Shown here one piece after another: positions 1 through 6,243 of a DNA stretch of 7,984 nt. The notes beneath the pieces were generated by a model that saw only the letters and a list, made by a program, of their open reading frames with translations, had not been told where the DNA came from and made no database searches. The stretch comes from Alphaproteobacteria bacterium (GTDB lineage: Bacteria > Pseudomonadota > Alphaproteobacteria > CACIAM-22H2): the NCBI GenBank assembly GCA_016869915.1, contig VGDA01000154.1, positions 1-7,984 on the forward strand, given 5' to 3'. Each line of letters opens with the position of its first letter. Position 1 is the stretch's first letter. The position numbers were made by a program, and so were the translations under genes.

Positions 1-376
1 CCGCGACGAAGACCCAGGCGGCCGCGCCACCGCTCGCGAGCAGCGCGAAGGCGGGACCCGGGCAGATGCCGGCGAGGCCCCAGCCGATGCCGAAGATGGC
101 AGGCCCGGCCACGACCTTCGCGTCGATCTCCGAGCCGGTCGGCAGCTGGAATCGCTCGGCGAGGAGCGGCGCACGCCGGCGCAGCACCAGCCTGTACCCC
201 GGCAGGGCGACGACGATCGCGCCGGCCATCACGAAGGCGAGGCTCGCATCCCAGCCGCCCGAGGCGATCGCGGCGACGTCGAGGAAGTCGAGGACCTTGG
301 CGGGATCGGACATGCCGGCGACGACGAGGCCGAGCCCGAACACGAGGCCGATGGCGAACTGGACGAGGATGGCCAT
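1..376 (-). CDS. Split YeeE/YedE-family transporter, second half (DUF6691 type), partial
   Basis: Small hydrophobic membrane protein, cut by the left edge after about 125 codons. The ATG at 376 opens MAILVQFAIGLVFGLGLVVAGMSDPAKV (shown here as the start MAILVQFAIG, a glycine-rich first helix, then the MSDPAKV motif near residues 22-28). Further on, GWGLAGICPGPAF around residues 97-109 carries Cys105. These are hallmarks of the C-terminal half of YeeE/YedE (TsuA-type) transporters, which move thiosulfate or related reduced sulfur species across the inner membrane. In many proteobacteria the two halves are separate, adjacent genes, as here. The start is supported by GAGG six bases upstream, with the TGA stop of the preceding half embedded in that TGAGG; the gap is 8 bases, so the two are probably translationally coupled. 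The family is secure; the exact sulfur substrate is not shown by the sequence. Confidence 0.85.
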   Translation of the reverse strand, partial: MAILVQFAIGLVFGLGLVVAGMSDPAKVLDFLDVAAIASGGWDASLAFVMAGAIVVALPGYRLVLRRRAPLLAERFQLPTGSEIDAKVVAGPAIFGIGWGLAGICPGPAFALLASGGAAAWVFVA

Positions 377-384
377 GGCGCGCC

Positions 385-816
385 TCAGCCGAGATGGCGG
401 ACGACGAAGACGGTCGCCATGCCCGTGGCCATGAAGGCCAGGGTGGCGACCAGCGAGCGCGGCGACAGGCGCGAGAGGCCGCAGACGCCGTGCCCGGAGG
501 TGCAACCGCTGCCCCAGGTGGAGCCGAAGCCGACGAGCAGTCCTGCGATCGCGAGCACCGGGATCGATGCCTCGATGCGCGGCACGGGCATCGCGCCGGA
601 CGCGATCCACGCGACGAGCGGCGCGGCGGCGATGCCGAGCACGAAGGCGAGGCGCCCGGCGAAGCCGTCGTCGGCATGCGGCGGCAGCAGGCGCGAGGCG
701 ATCCCGCTGACGCCCGCGATCCGGCCAAACGCGGCCATGAGCGCGACCGCGGCCGCGCCTATCATCGCGCCGCCGATGGCGGAGGCGACGGGGGTGAAAT
801 TCGCGGACAAGCTCAC
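385..816 (-). CDS. Split YeeE/YedE-family transporter, first half
   Basis: Membrane protein of about 143 residues, usual for a half-size YeeE/YedE subunit. From the chosen GTG it begins MSLSANFTPVASAIGG, typical of the family. A glycine/alanine-rich helix follows with GRIAGVSGI, and then GSGCTSGHGVCG at residues 102-113, with Cys105 and Cys112, the conserved cysteine-bearing signature linked in YeeE/TsuA to passage of thiosulfate. It should work with the next gene as a two-part inner-membrane channel or transporter. The same frame stays open to a GTG at 888, but I prefer 816. AGAGG sits five bases before it, the extra 24 codons have poorer G/C third positions (GAA, CAT, AAT, CCA), and a candidate -10 box lies at 888-893, so a transcript from it would lack the 888 codon. 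The gene is separated from the upstream lyase by 161 bases and is probably a different transcription unit. Confidence 0.82.
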   Translation of the reverse strand: MSLSANFTPVASAIGGAMIGAAAVALMAAFGRIAGVSGIASRLLPPHADDGFAGRLAFVLGIAAAPLVAWIASGAMPVPRIEASIPVLAIAGLLVGFGSTWGSGCTSGHGVCGLSRLSPRSLVATLAFMATGMATVFVVRHLG

Positions 817-857
817 GCGCGCCTCTGGGCGTGGATTGCTGCTCCGGGTGTCGACAT
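813..857 (-). CDS. Possible 14-residue leader peptide ahead of the sulfur transporter
   Basis: A short frame starts at ATG 857 and reads MSTPGAAIHAQRRA before TGA at 815-813. GAGG lies about nine bases upstream of the ATG. Its stop overlaps the proposed GTG start of the YeeE half as GTGA (816-813), the arrangement expected for translational coupling. It would lie wholly within the roughly 65-base leader predicted from the candidate promoter. No run of regulatory codons (for example cysteines) is present, so classic attenuation is not suggested. A frame this short can arise by chance; confidence is low. Confidence 0.28.
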   Translation of the reverse strand: MSTPGAAIHAQRRA

Positions 858-887
858 GGGGTTCTTCCTCGTTCCTGATGCCGGTCA

Positions 888-915
888 CTTATCGTCGCGC
901 CTTCGGCGACGTCAA
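888..915 (-). promoter_or_regulatory. Candidate sigma70 promoter for the YeeE pair
   Basis: On the minus strand a -35 box TTGACG (915-910, five of six matches to TTGACA) is followed by a 16-base spacer and a -10 box GATAAG (893-888, four of six matches to TATAAT). Transcription would start near 881, leaving a leader of about 65 bases before GTG 816. This is the clearest promoter-like sequence in the window and faces the split sulfur transporter. It is a sequence match only. Confidence 0.5.
893..911. promoter_or_regulatory. Inverted repeat in the promoter spacer, candidate operator
   Basis: A perfect 6-base inverted repeat, CGTCGC and GCGACG, is separated by 7 bases. It lies almost exactly between the -35 and -10 boxes of the candidate promoter, where a bound dimeric repressor would block RNA polymerase. 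Many split YeeE operons are controlled by ArsR-family sulfide/persulfide sensors (BigR/SqrR type), but this GC-rich repeat does not resemble their AT-rich sites as I know them, so the regulator is unassigned. In this GC-rich DNA a 6-base palindrome could be chance. Confidence 0.35.
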
Positions 916-977
916 CACGCGAGCCGCCGCACCGTCGAAGCGGCCAGGGCGACCCGCATCGCGCAGCACGGGGTGGG

Positions 978-2483
978 TCAGGCGGCGAGCGCGCGCAACG
1001 CCGCTGTCCGCTCCCCGGCGGCGCCCGCGAGACGATCGCGGAAGCCGTCGAACCGCGCCGCGTCCACGAGGCGCGCCGCCTCCATGCTGGCCGCCATGCG
1101 CCGGACCTCGACCGGCGCCGGGCCGCCGAGGACGTCGCGCGCGGCGACGCCGCGCACGGGATCGAGCGCCCGCGCCACCACGTCGTCCGGCAGCCCCGCC
1201 TTGCGGCCGGCGACCTCCATCGCCGCCGCGTCGACCAGCGCCGCGTCGGCCTGGTGCGCGCCGAGCCCGGCGTCCATGAGCCGGCGGACCACGGCGCCGG
1301 CGACATGGTGCGCCGTGCGGAAGTCCATCGCCGCACCACGCACCAGGGCATCGGCGAGGTCTGTGGCGGTCGAGAAGTTCGCGCGCGCGCGCGCCAGGAG
1401 GAGTTCCTCGCTGGGCCGCGCGCTCGCCGCCGCGATCTGCGCGAGCGCCAGCGCGCGCTCCGCCTCGACCAGCGCCGGCCACGCCATCGCCTGGCCCTCG
1501 CGATGCGCGTCGAGCGTGTTGGTGAAGTGGCTCGCGCGGATGCACGCGCCGACCGAGGCGAAGGCAGCCACGACATGCGCGGCCTTGCCCTTCAGGTGCT
1601 CGAGCACGACCGGGTTCTTCTTCTGCGGCATGATCGAGGACGTGCCGCAGACCGAATCCGGGAACGCGACGGCCGAGAATTCGTGCGACACCGCGACATG
1701 CATGTCCTGCGCGAAGCGGCTCAGCGTCAGCGCGAGCTGCGCGGCGGCGGCGACAAGCTCGACCGAGAAGTCGCGGCTGGCGACGCAGTCGAGCCCGTGC
1801 TCGAGGACGCCGTCGAAGCCGAGCAGCCGCGCCACGAGCGGCCGGTCGATCGGGAAGGTCGTGGTCGCCATTGCCGCGGCGCCCATCGGGGACAGGTTGA
1901 GCCGCGGCCAGGCGTCGAGCAGCCGCGCCGTGTCGCGCGCGAGCGCCGAGGCGAGGCCGGTCAGGTAGTAGCCGAAGGTGATCGGCTGCGCGGGCTGCAG
2001 GTGCGTGTGGCCCGGCATCACGACCTCCGCGAAGAGCGCGCCGCGCTCGAGCAGCGTGCGGCGGAGCGCGAGGGCGCCGGCGACGAGCCGCAGCAGCACC
2101 TCGCGCGCCCGCATCCGGTCGAGCGCGGCCGAAAGGTCGTTGCGGCTGCGCGCGATGTGCAGCCGCCCGCCGGCGTCCGCGCCGCACAGCGCGACGAGCC
2201 GCGCCTCGACGTTGAAGTAGGCGTCCTCCAGCGCCGGGTCGGGGTCGATCGCGCCCGCGCCCTCCTCGTCAATGCGCAGCAGCGCGCCGGCGATGGCGCG
2301 CGCATGCGCGCGCGACAGGATGCCCTGCCGCTCCAGCATGACGAGGTGCGCGGCGTTGGCGGCCGAGAGCAGCGGGAAGACGACCACCATCTCCGCGGCG
2401 AGGCGAGGCGCGTAGACGTGCTCGATGACCTCGGGGGCCACGGCCTCCGTCAGGCGGCGGCTCACCTTCGATGCATGCGACAT
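978..2483 (-). CDS. Argininosuccinate-lyase-family C-N lyase, probably not biosynthetic ArgH
   Basis: 501-residue enzyme of the aspartase/fumarase superfamily, closest in layout to argininosuccinate lyase (usually about 460 residues). These homotetrameric cytoplasmic enzymes remove an amine from an N-substituted aspartate to give fumarate. Visible motifs: SRND at 113-116; GHTHLQPAQP at 158-167, holding the conserved histidine region; GTSSIMPQKKNP at 280-291, the superfamily signature with the catalytic serine loop; and the GGPAP motif at 453-457. Two ArgH features differ. SRNDQ is SRNDL (Leu117), and the YNxDxQExK substrate-recognition segment is replaced by FTNTLDAHRE at 320-329. This argues for a different substrate, as in ethylenediamine-disuccinate (EDDS) lyase. 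The ATG at 2483 has GGAGGAA seven bases upstream. It is the last gene of the importer/oxidase block, 21 bases after the second permease. Family certain; substrate inferred. Confidence 0.9.
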   Translation of the reverse strand: MSHASKVSRRLTEAVAPEVIEHVYAPRLAAEMVVVFPLLSAANAAHLVMLERQGILSRAHARAIAGALLRIDEEGAGAIDPDPALEDAYFNVEARLVALCGADAGGRLHIARSRNDLSAALDRMRAREVLLRLVAGALALRRTLLERGALFAEVVMPGHTHLQPAQPITFGYYLTGLASALARDTARLLDAWPRLNLSPMGAAAMATTTFPIDRPLVARLLGFDGVLEHGLDCVASRDFSVELVAAAAQLALTLSRFAQDMHVAVSHEFSAVAFPDSVCGTSSIMPQKKNPVVLEHLKGKAAHVVAAFASVGACIRASHFTNTLDAHREGQAMAWPALVEAERALALAQIAAASARPSEELLLARARANFSTATDLADALVRGAAMDFRTAHHVAGAVVRRLMDAGLGAHQADAALVDAAAMEVAGRKAGLPDDVVARALDPVRGVAARDVLGGPAPVEVRRMAASMEAARLVDAARFDGFRDRLAGAAGERTAALRALAA

Positions 2484-2504
2484 GGGACGTTCCTCCGGGA
2501 TGGA

Positions 2505-3221
2505 TCAGAGCCGCGACGCGTCGGGCGCGCGGATCGTCGCGCCGCCGCCCGCCTGGCGCCCGAGGCGACGCTCGAGGCGGCGCGACGCGAGCGTCAGCAC
2601 GGAGCAGATCGCGAAATAGGTGCAGAGCACGAAGAAGTAGATCCCGAAGGCCGGGTTGATGCCCTGCATCACCGTGCTGCGCTCGATGATCAGGCCGCCC
2701 GCCTTGAGGAACTCGGTCACGCCGACCAGCGCGCCCAGCGAGGTCGACTGCACGATGAGGGCGAGCAGGCCGGTATAGGCAGGCAGGACCGCGCGCAGCG
2801 CCTGCGGCCAGAGGACGAGCAGGTAGATCTTCCATGTCCGCAGGCCGAGCGCCGTCGCCGCCTCGAGCTGGCCACGCGAGACGCTGAGTATGCCGCCGCG
2901 CACGATCTCCGCGCCGTTCGCCCCGCCCCAGAGCGACAGGCCCAGCGCCACCGCCGGGAAGGGCTTGAGCGGCACCCCGAGGAAGGGCGCGCCGAAGAAG
3001 ATCGCGAAGATCGTGACGATCAGGGGGATGTCGCGGAAGACCTCGACGTAGAGCGCGACGCAGGCGCGGATCCAGCGCGGCCTGAGCGTCGCCAGGGTGC
3101 CGAGCACGACCCCGATCGCGGTCGACGCCGCGAGCGTCACGACGGCGAGCATGAGCGTCGCGCGCAGCCCGATCAGCAGCAGCGGCGCGTTCTCGACGAT
3201 CTGCTGCAGGGCGTAGCTCAT
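2505..3221 (-). CDS. Polar amino-acid ABC transporter permease (HisM/GlnP type), second subunit
   Basis: 238-residue inner-membrane permease of the polar-amino-acid uptake (PAAT) family. Hydrophobic segments are visible at about 15-45, 60-80, 90-105, 145-170 and 190-212. RDIPLIVTIFAIFFG (63-77) corresponds to the family's RxTPLLVQ segment. The cytoplasmic EAA loop is complete, with EIVRGGI near 105-111 and E120-A-A-T-A-L-G126; this loop docks on the ATPase. Its ATG overlaps the stop of the first permease as ATGA (3218-3221), and no Shine-Dalgarno sequence is evident before it, so it probably depends on translational coupling, which would help equal production of the two subunits. The C-terminal tail (about 213-238) is basic and hydrophilic. 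Likely pairs with the neighbouring permease as a heterodimer; the substrate cannot be read from the permease. Confidence 0.93.
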   Translation of the reverse strand: MSYALQQIVENAPLLLIGLRATLMLAVVTLAASTAIGVVLGTLATLRPRWIRACVALYVEVFRDIPLIVTIFAIFFGAPFLGVPLKPFPAVALGLSLWGGANGAEIVRGGILSVSRGQLEAATALGLRTWKIYLLVLWPQALRAVLPAYTGLLALIVQSTSLGALVGVTEFLKAGGLIIERSTVMQGINPAFGIYFFVLCTYFAICSVLTLASRRLERRLGRQAGGGATIRAPDASRL

Positions 3222-3880
3222 GGGCGGAACGGCGTCTGAAGCCGATGCTCGAGCAGCCGCACCGCCGCGCTGAGCGAAAGCACGAGGGCGAGGTAGCCGA
3301 CAAGAAGGACGGCCAGCATCTCGAAGGCGCGGAAGTCGCTGGCGATGCGGTCGAAGGCGACGCCGGCGAGGTCCTGCAGGCCGATGGCGGAGACATAGGC
3401 GCTGTTCTTCACCAGCGACACGCAGGTGTTCAGCATGGACGGCAGTCCCGTCCGCACCGCCATCGGTAGCCCGACGAGGCGCAGGTACTGGCTACGCGAC
3501 AGGGCGAGCGCGCGCGCCGCCTCGCGCAGGCCCGGGGATATGGCCGCGAGCCCGCCGCGCACGTTCTCCACCTGGAAGGCACCGGCCCAGAGCGTCAGCG
3601 CCACGACGCCCGACCAGAACAGCGACAGCTTCAGGCCGAGCGCCGGCAGGCCGAAGAAGACGAAGAAGAGCTGCACGAGCAGCGGCGTGTTGCGGATGAA
3701 CTCGACATAGGCGGCAACGGCCTGGGCGAGCACCGGCACGCGCATCACGCGCAGGCAGGCGCCGACCAGGCCGATGCCGACCGACAGGAGCACGGCGATC
3801 GCGCTGACCTGGATCGTCAGCAGGAAGCCGGCGCGCAGCGCCGGCACCTGCCGTGCCAGGTAGGCGAGGTCGAACTCCAT
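3218..3880 (-). CDS. Polar amino-acid ABC transporter permease (HisM/GlnP type), first subunit
   Basis: 220-residue integral membrane protein of the PAAT family. RNTPLLVQLFF at 63-73 is the classic family segment, and helices are visible at about 17-42, 55-80, 88-102, 145-170 and 188-210. The EAA loop includes ENVRGGLAAISPG (105-117) and E120-A-A. The usual glycine six residues after the Glu is an alanine (Ala126), a mild deviation. It begins 9 bases after the binding-protein stop; GAGG, which shares its bases with that TGA stop, is seven bases before the ATG at 3880. It overlaps the second permease by 4 bases. It should form the membrane channel with that protein, fed by the binding protein upstream. 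No ATPase gene lies between or beside the permeases. Confidence 0.93.
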   Translation of the reverse strand: MEFDLAYLARQVPALRAGFLLTIQVSAIAVLLSVGIGLVGACLRVMRVPVLAQAVAAYVEFIRNTPLLVQLFFVFFGLPALGLKLSLFWSGVVALTLWAGAFQVENVRGGLAAISPGLREAARALALSRSQYLRLVGLPMAVRTGLPSMLNTCVSLVKNSAYVSAIGLQDLAGVAFDRIASDFRAFEMLAVLLVGYLALVLSLSAAVRLLEHRLQTPFRP

Positions 3881-3889
3881 GCCCGGGCC

Positions 3890-4717
3890 TCAGCGCGCCG
3901 TGGGGCGCGGCTTGATGAAGGCGTCGGTGTAGGGCTGGCGGATCTCCGCCGGCACCCAGCGCTCGAGCCAGGTGGTGTAGAGGCCCTCGGCCTTCATGCG
4001 CGCGAGCGCGGCGTTGATCCACGCCCCCCATTGCGCCTCGTTCTTGCGCAGCCCCACGGCGGCGTCCGCGATCGCGAAGGGCTCGCCGACGAGGCGCAGG
4101 CTCGGGTCGCGCGCCGCGATCACGATCAGCGTCGCGGCGTCGTGCGCATAGGCCTCGCCGCGGTCCTGCTGCAGCGCCTGGAGCGCGTCCGAGGCCGTGT
4201 TGAGGCGCAGCGACTGCAGCCCCGGCATGTTGGCGTCGAACCAGAGCGCCTGCGTCGTGCCGCGGAGCATGATCACCGTGCGGTTGCGCACGTCGTCGAG
4301 CTTCTGGATCGGGCTGCCCTTCTTGACCAGCAGGTCCGATCCGCCCCAGCGGTAGGCGTCCGAGAAGTCGATCACGCGCGCGCGCTCCGGCGTCACGCCG
4401 AGCGTCGCGATCAGCAGGTCGACGCGCTGGGCGTTGAGCTGCGGGATGCGGTTGTCGGCGGTCACGCATTGCAGGTCGATCTTGTCGGCGGCACCGAAGG
4501 CCCAGGCGGCCATCTGCCTCGCCATCTCGACCTCGACGCCGGCGAAGCCGCCATCGGATCCGCGGAAGCCATAGGGCGGCTGGTCGCAGCGCACGCCGGC
4601 GCGCAGCACGCCGTGGTCGCGGATGGATTGCGGCAGCGGCGGGAGCTGCTGCGCCACCGCCTGGCCGGCGGCGAGGCCGAGGGCGAGCAGGGCTGCCGCG
4701 AAGCGCGTCTTGTTCAT
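3890..4717 (-). CDS. Periplasmic amino-acid-binding protein (SBP family 3)
   Basis: 275-residue extracellular solute-binding protein of the family that feeds PAAT importers. The signal peptide has Lys3/Arg5, a hydrophobic core at 6-19 and an AVA cleavage site at 20-22, leaving a mature start at Gln23. There is no lipobox cysteine, so the protein should be free in the periplasm. Family marks: GVLRAGVRCDQPPYGF (36-51), the GGFAGVEVEMAR segment (56-67), and TPERARVIDFSDAY (109-122) with Arg112 at the place of the ligand-carboxylate-binding arginine. Asp193 in the second lobe is also a family-typical position. Cys44 and Cys84 could form a disulfide. The ATG at 4717 overlaps the oxidase stop (ATGA) but has its own strong AAGGAG eight bases upstream, fitting the need for excess binding protein. 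The upstream frame stays open for about 700 codons, but that extension is a GC artefact. Ligand likely a polar or carboxylated amino-acid-like compound. Confidence 0.94.
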   Translation of the reverse strand: MNKTRFAAALLALGLAAGQAVAQQLPPLPQSIRDHGVLRAGVRCDQPPYGFRGSDGGFAGVEVEMARQMAAWAFGAADKIDLQCVTADNRIPQLNAQRVDLLIATLGVTPERARVIDFSDAYRWGGSDLLVKKGSPIQKLDDVRNRTVIMLRGTTQALWFDANMPGLQSLRLNTASDALQALQQDRGEAYAHDAATLIVIAARDPSLRLVGEPFAIADAAVGLRKNEAQWGAWINAALARMKAEGLYTTWLERWVPAEIRQPYTDAFIKPRPTAR

Positions 4718-6102
4718 GGCGTCGTCTCCTTCTTGCGTTGCTGGGTGGAAGCCGGCGCGGCCCGGCCGAGGCGCTCGCGCGCGACCTCGCCCGGGTTGTC
4801 CGCGAAGTCGCGCAGGTGGTAGGCGGCGCTCGCCAGCGCGACGAAGCCGGGCGCGCGCGCCGGCGCGGGCAGCGCCGGGAAGGGAATGTCCGCGAAGAAG
4901 GCGCGCCGGTTGGTGCGCCCGAGCATGAGCTGCGCCGCATGCCACCCGAGGAACGTCATCAGCGCGACGCCGTTGCCGTTGCAGCCCGCCGCGTGCAGGA
5001 CGCCGTCCTTCTCCGCGACATGGGCGATGCGGTCGGCGGTCATGCCGACGAAGCCGCCCCACGCATGCGTGATCCGCAGCCCCGCGAGTTCCGGCCAGAT
5101 GCGCAGCATGCGCGCGCGCAAGCGGCCCGCGAGCCGGGGCGGATCCGCGTCGATCGCCCGCGGCCGGCAGCCGAACAGGATGCGCGTGCCGTCCGGCGAT
5201 GGCCGGGCGTAGGTCAGCTCCCTGCGGCTGTCGGTCACCATGCGCCGCCGCGGCACGAGCCGGTCCATCAGGCCTGGCGGCAGCGGCTCCGTCGCGACCT
5301 GGTAGCTGGCCACGGGCAGCACGCGGCGCGCGAGCCATGGCGCGGCGCCGTCGGTGTATCCGTTGGTCGCGAAGAGCACCTGGTCGGCGCGCACCTCGCC
5401 GCGCTCCGTGCGCAGCACGTGGCCGGCGCCCGCGCGCATGGTCGACAGCACCCGTGCATGGCTCGCGAGCGTCGCGCCCGCGCGGCGCGCGGCGTCGCGA
5501 AGCGCGCGGTTGAGCTTGGCGGGATGGAGCCCGCCATACTCCTCCACCACGAAGCCGCCATGGAAATAGGCGGAGCCGACCTCCTCGTGCTGCTCCGCGC
5601 GCGACAGCACGCGGATCGTCACGCCGATGCGACGATGGAGCGTCTCGGCGTTGCGGCGCAGCGTCTCGAGATGCGAGGGCGCGAAGGCGCCGAAGAAGCG
5701 GCCGCAGAGCTGGAGGTCGGCATCGAGGCCCTCGCGCGACACGAGGTCCTTCAGGAACTCGAAGGTCGCCTTGCTGTCCTCCAGCGCGGCCACCTGCCGC
5801 GCCACGGGCAGGCCCTTCAGCGCCTCGGTCAGGACGAGCTTCTGGCCATAGCTCACCATGCCGCCGGAGCGCGACGACGCGCCGCCGCCAAGGGGGCCTG
5901 CGTCCAGCACCAGCGTGGTGGCGCCGGCCCGCGCGGCCTCGAGCGCGGCGGACAGGCCGGCGAAGCCGCTGCCCACGATCGCGACGTCGACGCGCGCAGG
6001 CAGTTCGACGCGCGAATCCTCCGGCGGCGCCGCGTCCCACCAATAGGGCGTCGCGGCTGGCGTCCATTCCTCGCCCGTGGCAGCGCCAGGCTCCTGCGCC
6101 AA
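4714..6102 (-). CDS. FAD-dependent amine/amino-acid oxidoreductase (DAO family, PuuB/DadA-like)
   Basis: 462-residue flavoprotein of the D-amino-acid-oxidase fold, which oxidises a C-N bond to an imine that hydrolyses to a carbonyl compound plus amine or ammonia. The N-terminal dinucleotide-binding motif is GSGFAG at 44-49, with Asp67 at the end of the second strand for the FAD ribose. GGGASSRSGG (72-81) is the usual flavin-contact segment of the gamma-glutamylputrescine oxidase/DadA branch. VLFATNGYTD (242-251), WGGFVGMTADRIAHV (348-362) and the C-terminal FAD-binding GCNGNGVALMTFLG (373-386) complete the pattern. No signal peptide or clear membrane anchor is seen, so it is probably cytoplasmic. 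The frame extends 21 codons to a TTG at 6165, but that segment looks noncoding and has no nearby Shine-Dalgarno. TTG 6102 follows GGAGG by four bases and gives the normal family N-terminus. It overlaps the binding-protein start by 4 bases. Exact substrate not determined. Confidence 0.88.
   Translation of the reverse strand: MAQEPGAATGEEWTPAATPYWWDAAPPEDSRVELPARVDVAIVGSGFAGLSAALEAARAGATTLVLDAGPLGGGASSRSGGMVSYGQKLVLTEALKGLPVARQVAALEDSKATFEFLKDLVSREGLDADLQLCGRFFGAFAPSHLETLRRNAETLHRRIGVTIRVLSRAEQHEEVGSAYFHGGFVVEEYGGLHPAKLNRALRDAARRAGATLASHARVLSTMRAGAGHVLRTERGEVRADQVLFATNGYTDGAAPWLARRVLPVASYQVATEPLPPGLMDRLVPRRRMVTDSRRELTYARPSPDGTRILFGCRPRAIDADPPRLAGRLRARMLRIWPELAGLRITHAWGGFVGMTADRIAHVAEKDGVLHAAGCNGNGVALMTFLGWHAAQLMLGRTNRRAFFADIPFPALPAPARAPGFVALASAAYHLRDFADNPGEVARERLGRAAPASTQQRKKETTP
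4726..4731 (-). promoter_or_regulatory. Strong ribosome binding site for the binding protein
   Basis: AAGGAG on the minus strand lies eight bases before ATG 4717, inside the last codons of the FAD oxidoreductase (Lys-Lys-Glu). It is among the best Shine-Dalgarno matches in the window. It settles the start of the binding protein within a long open frame and suggests that the protein is translated at a higher level than by coupling alone. Confidence 0.75.
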
Positions 6103-6243
6103 GCTCCCTCCCCGCGGCCGCGAGCCCCCCGGCCCGCCATCCCGCGCGGTCAAGACTAGAGGCAAACGCGGCGCGCCGGAACCTGCGCGTGGCGGGCCCG
6201 GCGGCTAGCGATCCCGAACGGGTGCTGCGGCGCGCGCGCTTCG
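6103..6243 (-). other. Noncoding spacer between hydrolase and FAD oxidoreductase
   Basis: This is the only sizeable gap inside the catabolic block. It contains short GC palindromes, including CCCGAACGGG at 6213-6222 (4-base arms, 2-base loop), but no T-rich tract, so no convincing rho-independent terminator. A TTGACC at 6153-6148 has no -10 box at the right distance. Whether an internal promoter lies here is undecided; co-transcription through the gap remains possible. Confidence 0.4.
6107..6111 (-). promoter_or_regulatory. Ribosome binding site supporting the TTG start of the FAD oxidoreductase
   Basis: GGAGG within a GGGGAGGGAG tract lies four bases before TTG 6102. The spacing is a little short, but it is the only good Shine-Dalgarno match near any start in this frame. 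It favours TTG 6102 over TTG 6165, for which the nearest purine-rich stretch (GCAGG) is about 16 bases away. Confidence 0.5.

Noticed and set aside
916..977. Rho-independent terminator after the lyase
   Set aside because: Only weak, bulged stems are visible and no T tract follows on the minus strand. Separation of the two transcription units rests on the promoter and gap, not on a terminator.
1379..1395. GCGCGC run as a repeat element
   Set aside because: Short alternating GC run inside the lyase coding sequence encoding Ala/Arg residues; expected from base composition.
394..1968. A plus-strand open frame of about 520 codons opposite the lyase and YeeE genes
   Set aside because: Its product is Arg/Ala/Ser-rich with no recognisable domain, and it lies antisense to well-supported genes; in DNA this GC-rich, stops are rare on the opposite strand.
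889..2187. An open frame of about 430 codons in another minus-strand frame across the lyase
   Set aside because: Arg/Ala/Pro-rich shadow with no family motifs; the overlapping lyase frame has clear catalytic signatures.
1254..3239. A plus-strand open frame of about 660 codons opposite the lyase and second permease
   Set aside because: Low-complexity Arg/Glu/Ala/His product with no motif, exactly complementary to real genes.
6125..6153. TTGACC as a -35 box for an internal promoter before the FAD oxidoreductase
   Set aside because: The sequence 15-19 bases downstream is G-rich with no -10-like hexamer; a sigma54-type GG/GC pair nearby has the wrong spacing.
4738..6159. A plus-strand open frame of about 470 codons opposite the FAD oxidoreductase
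   Set aside because: Arg/His/Ala-rich antisense shadow; the minus strand carries all the FAD-binding motifs.
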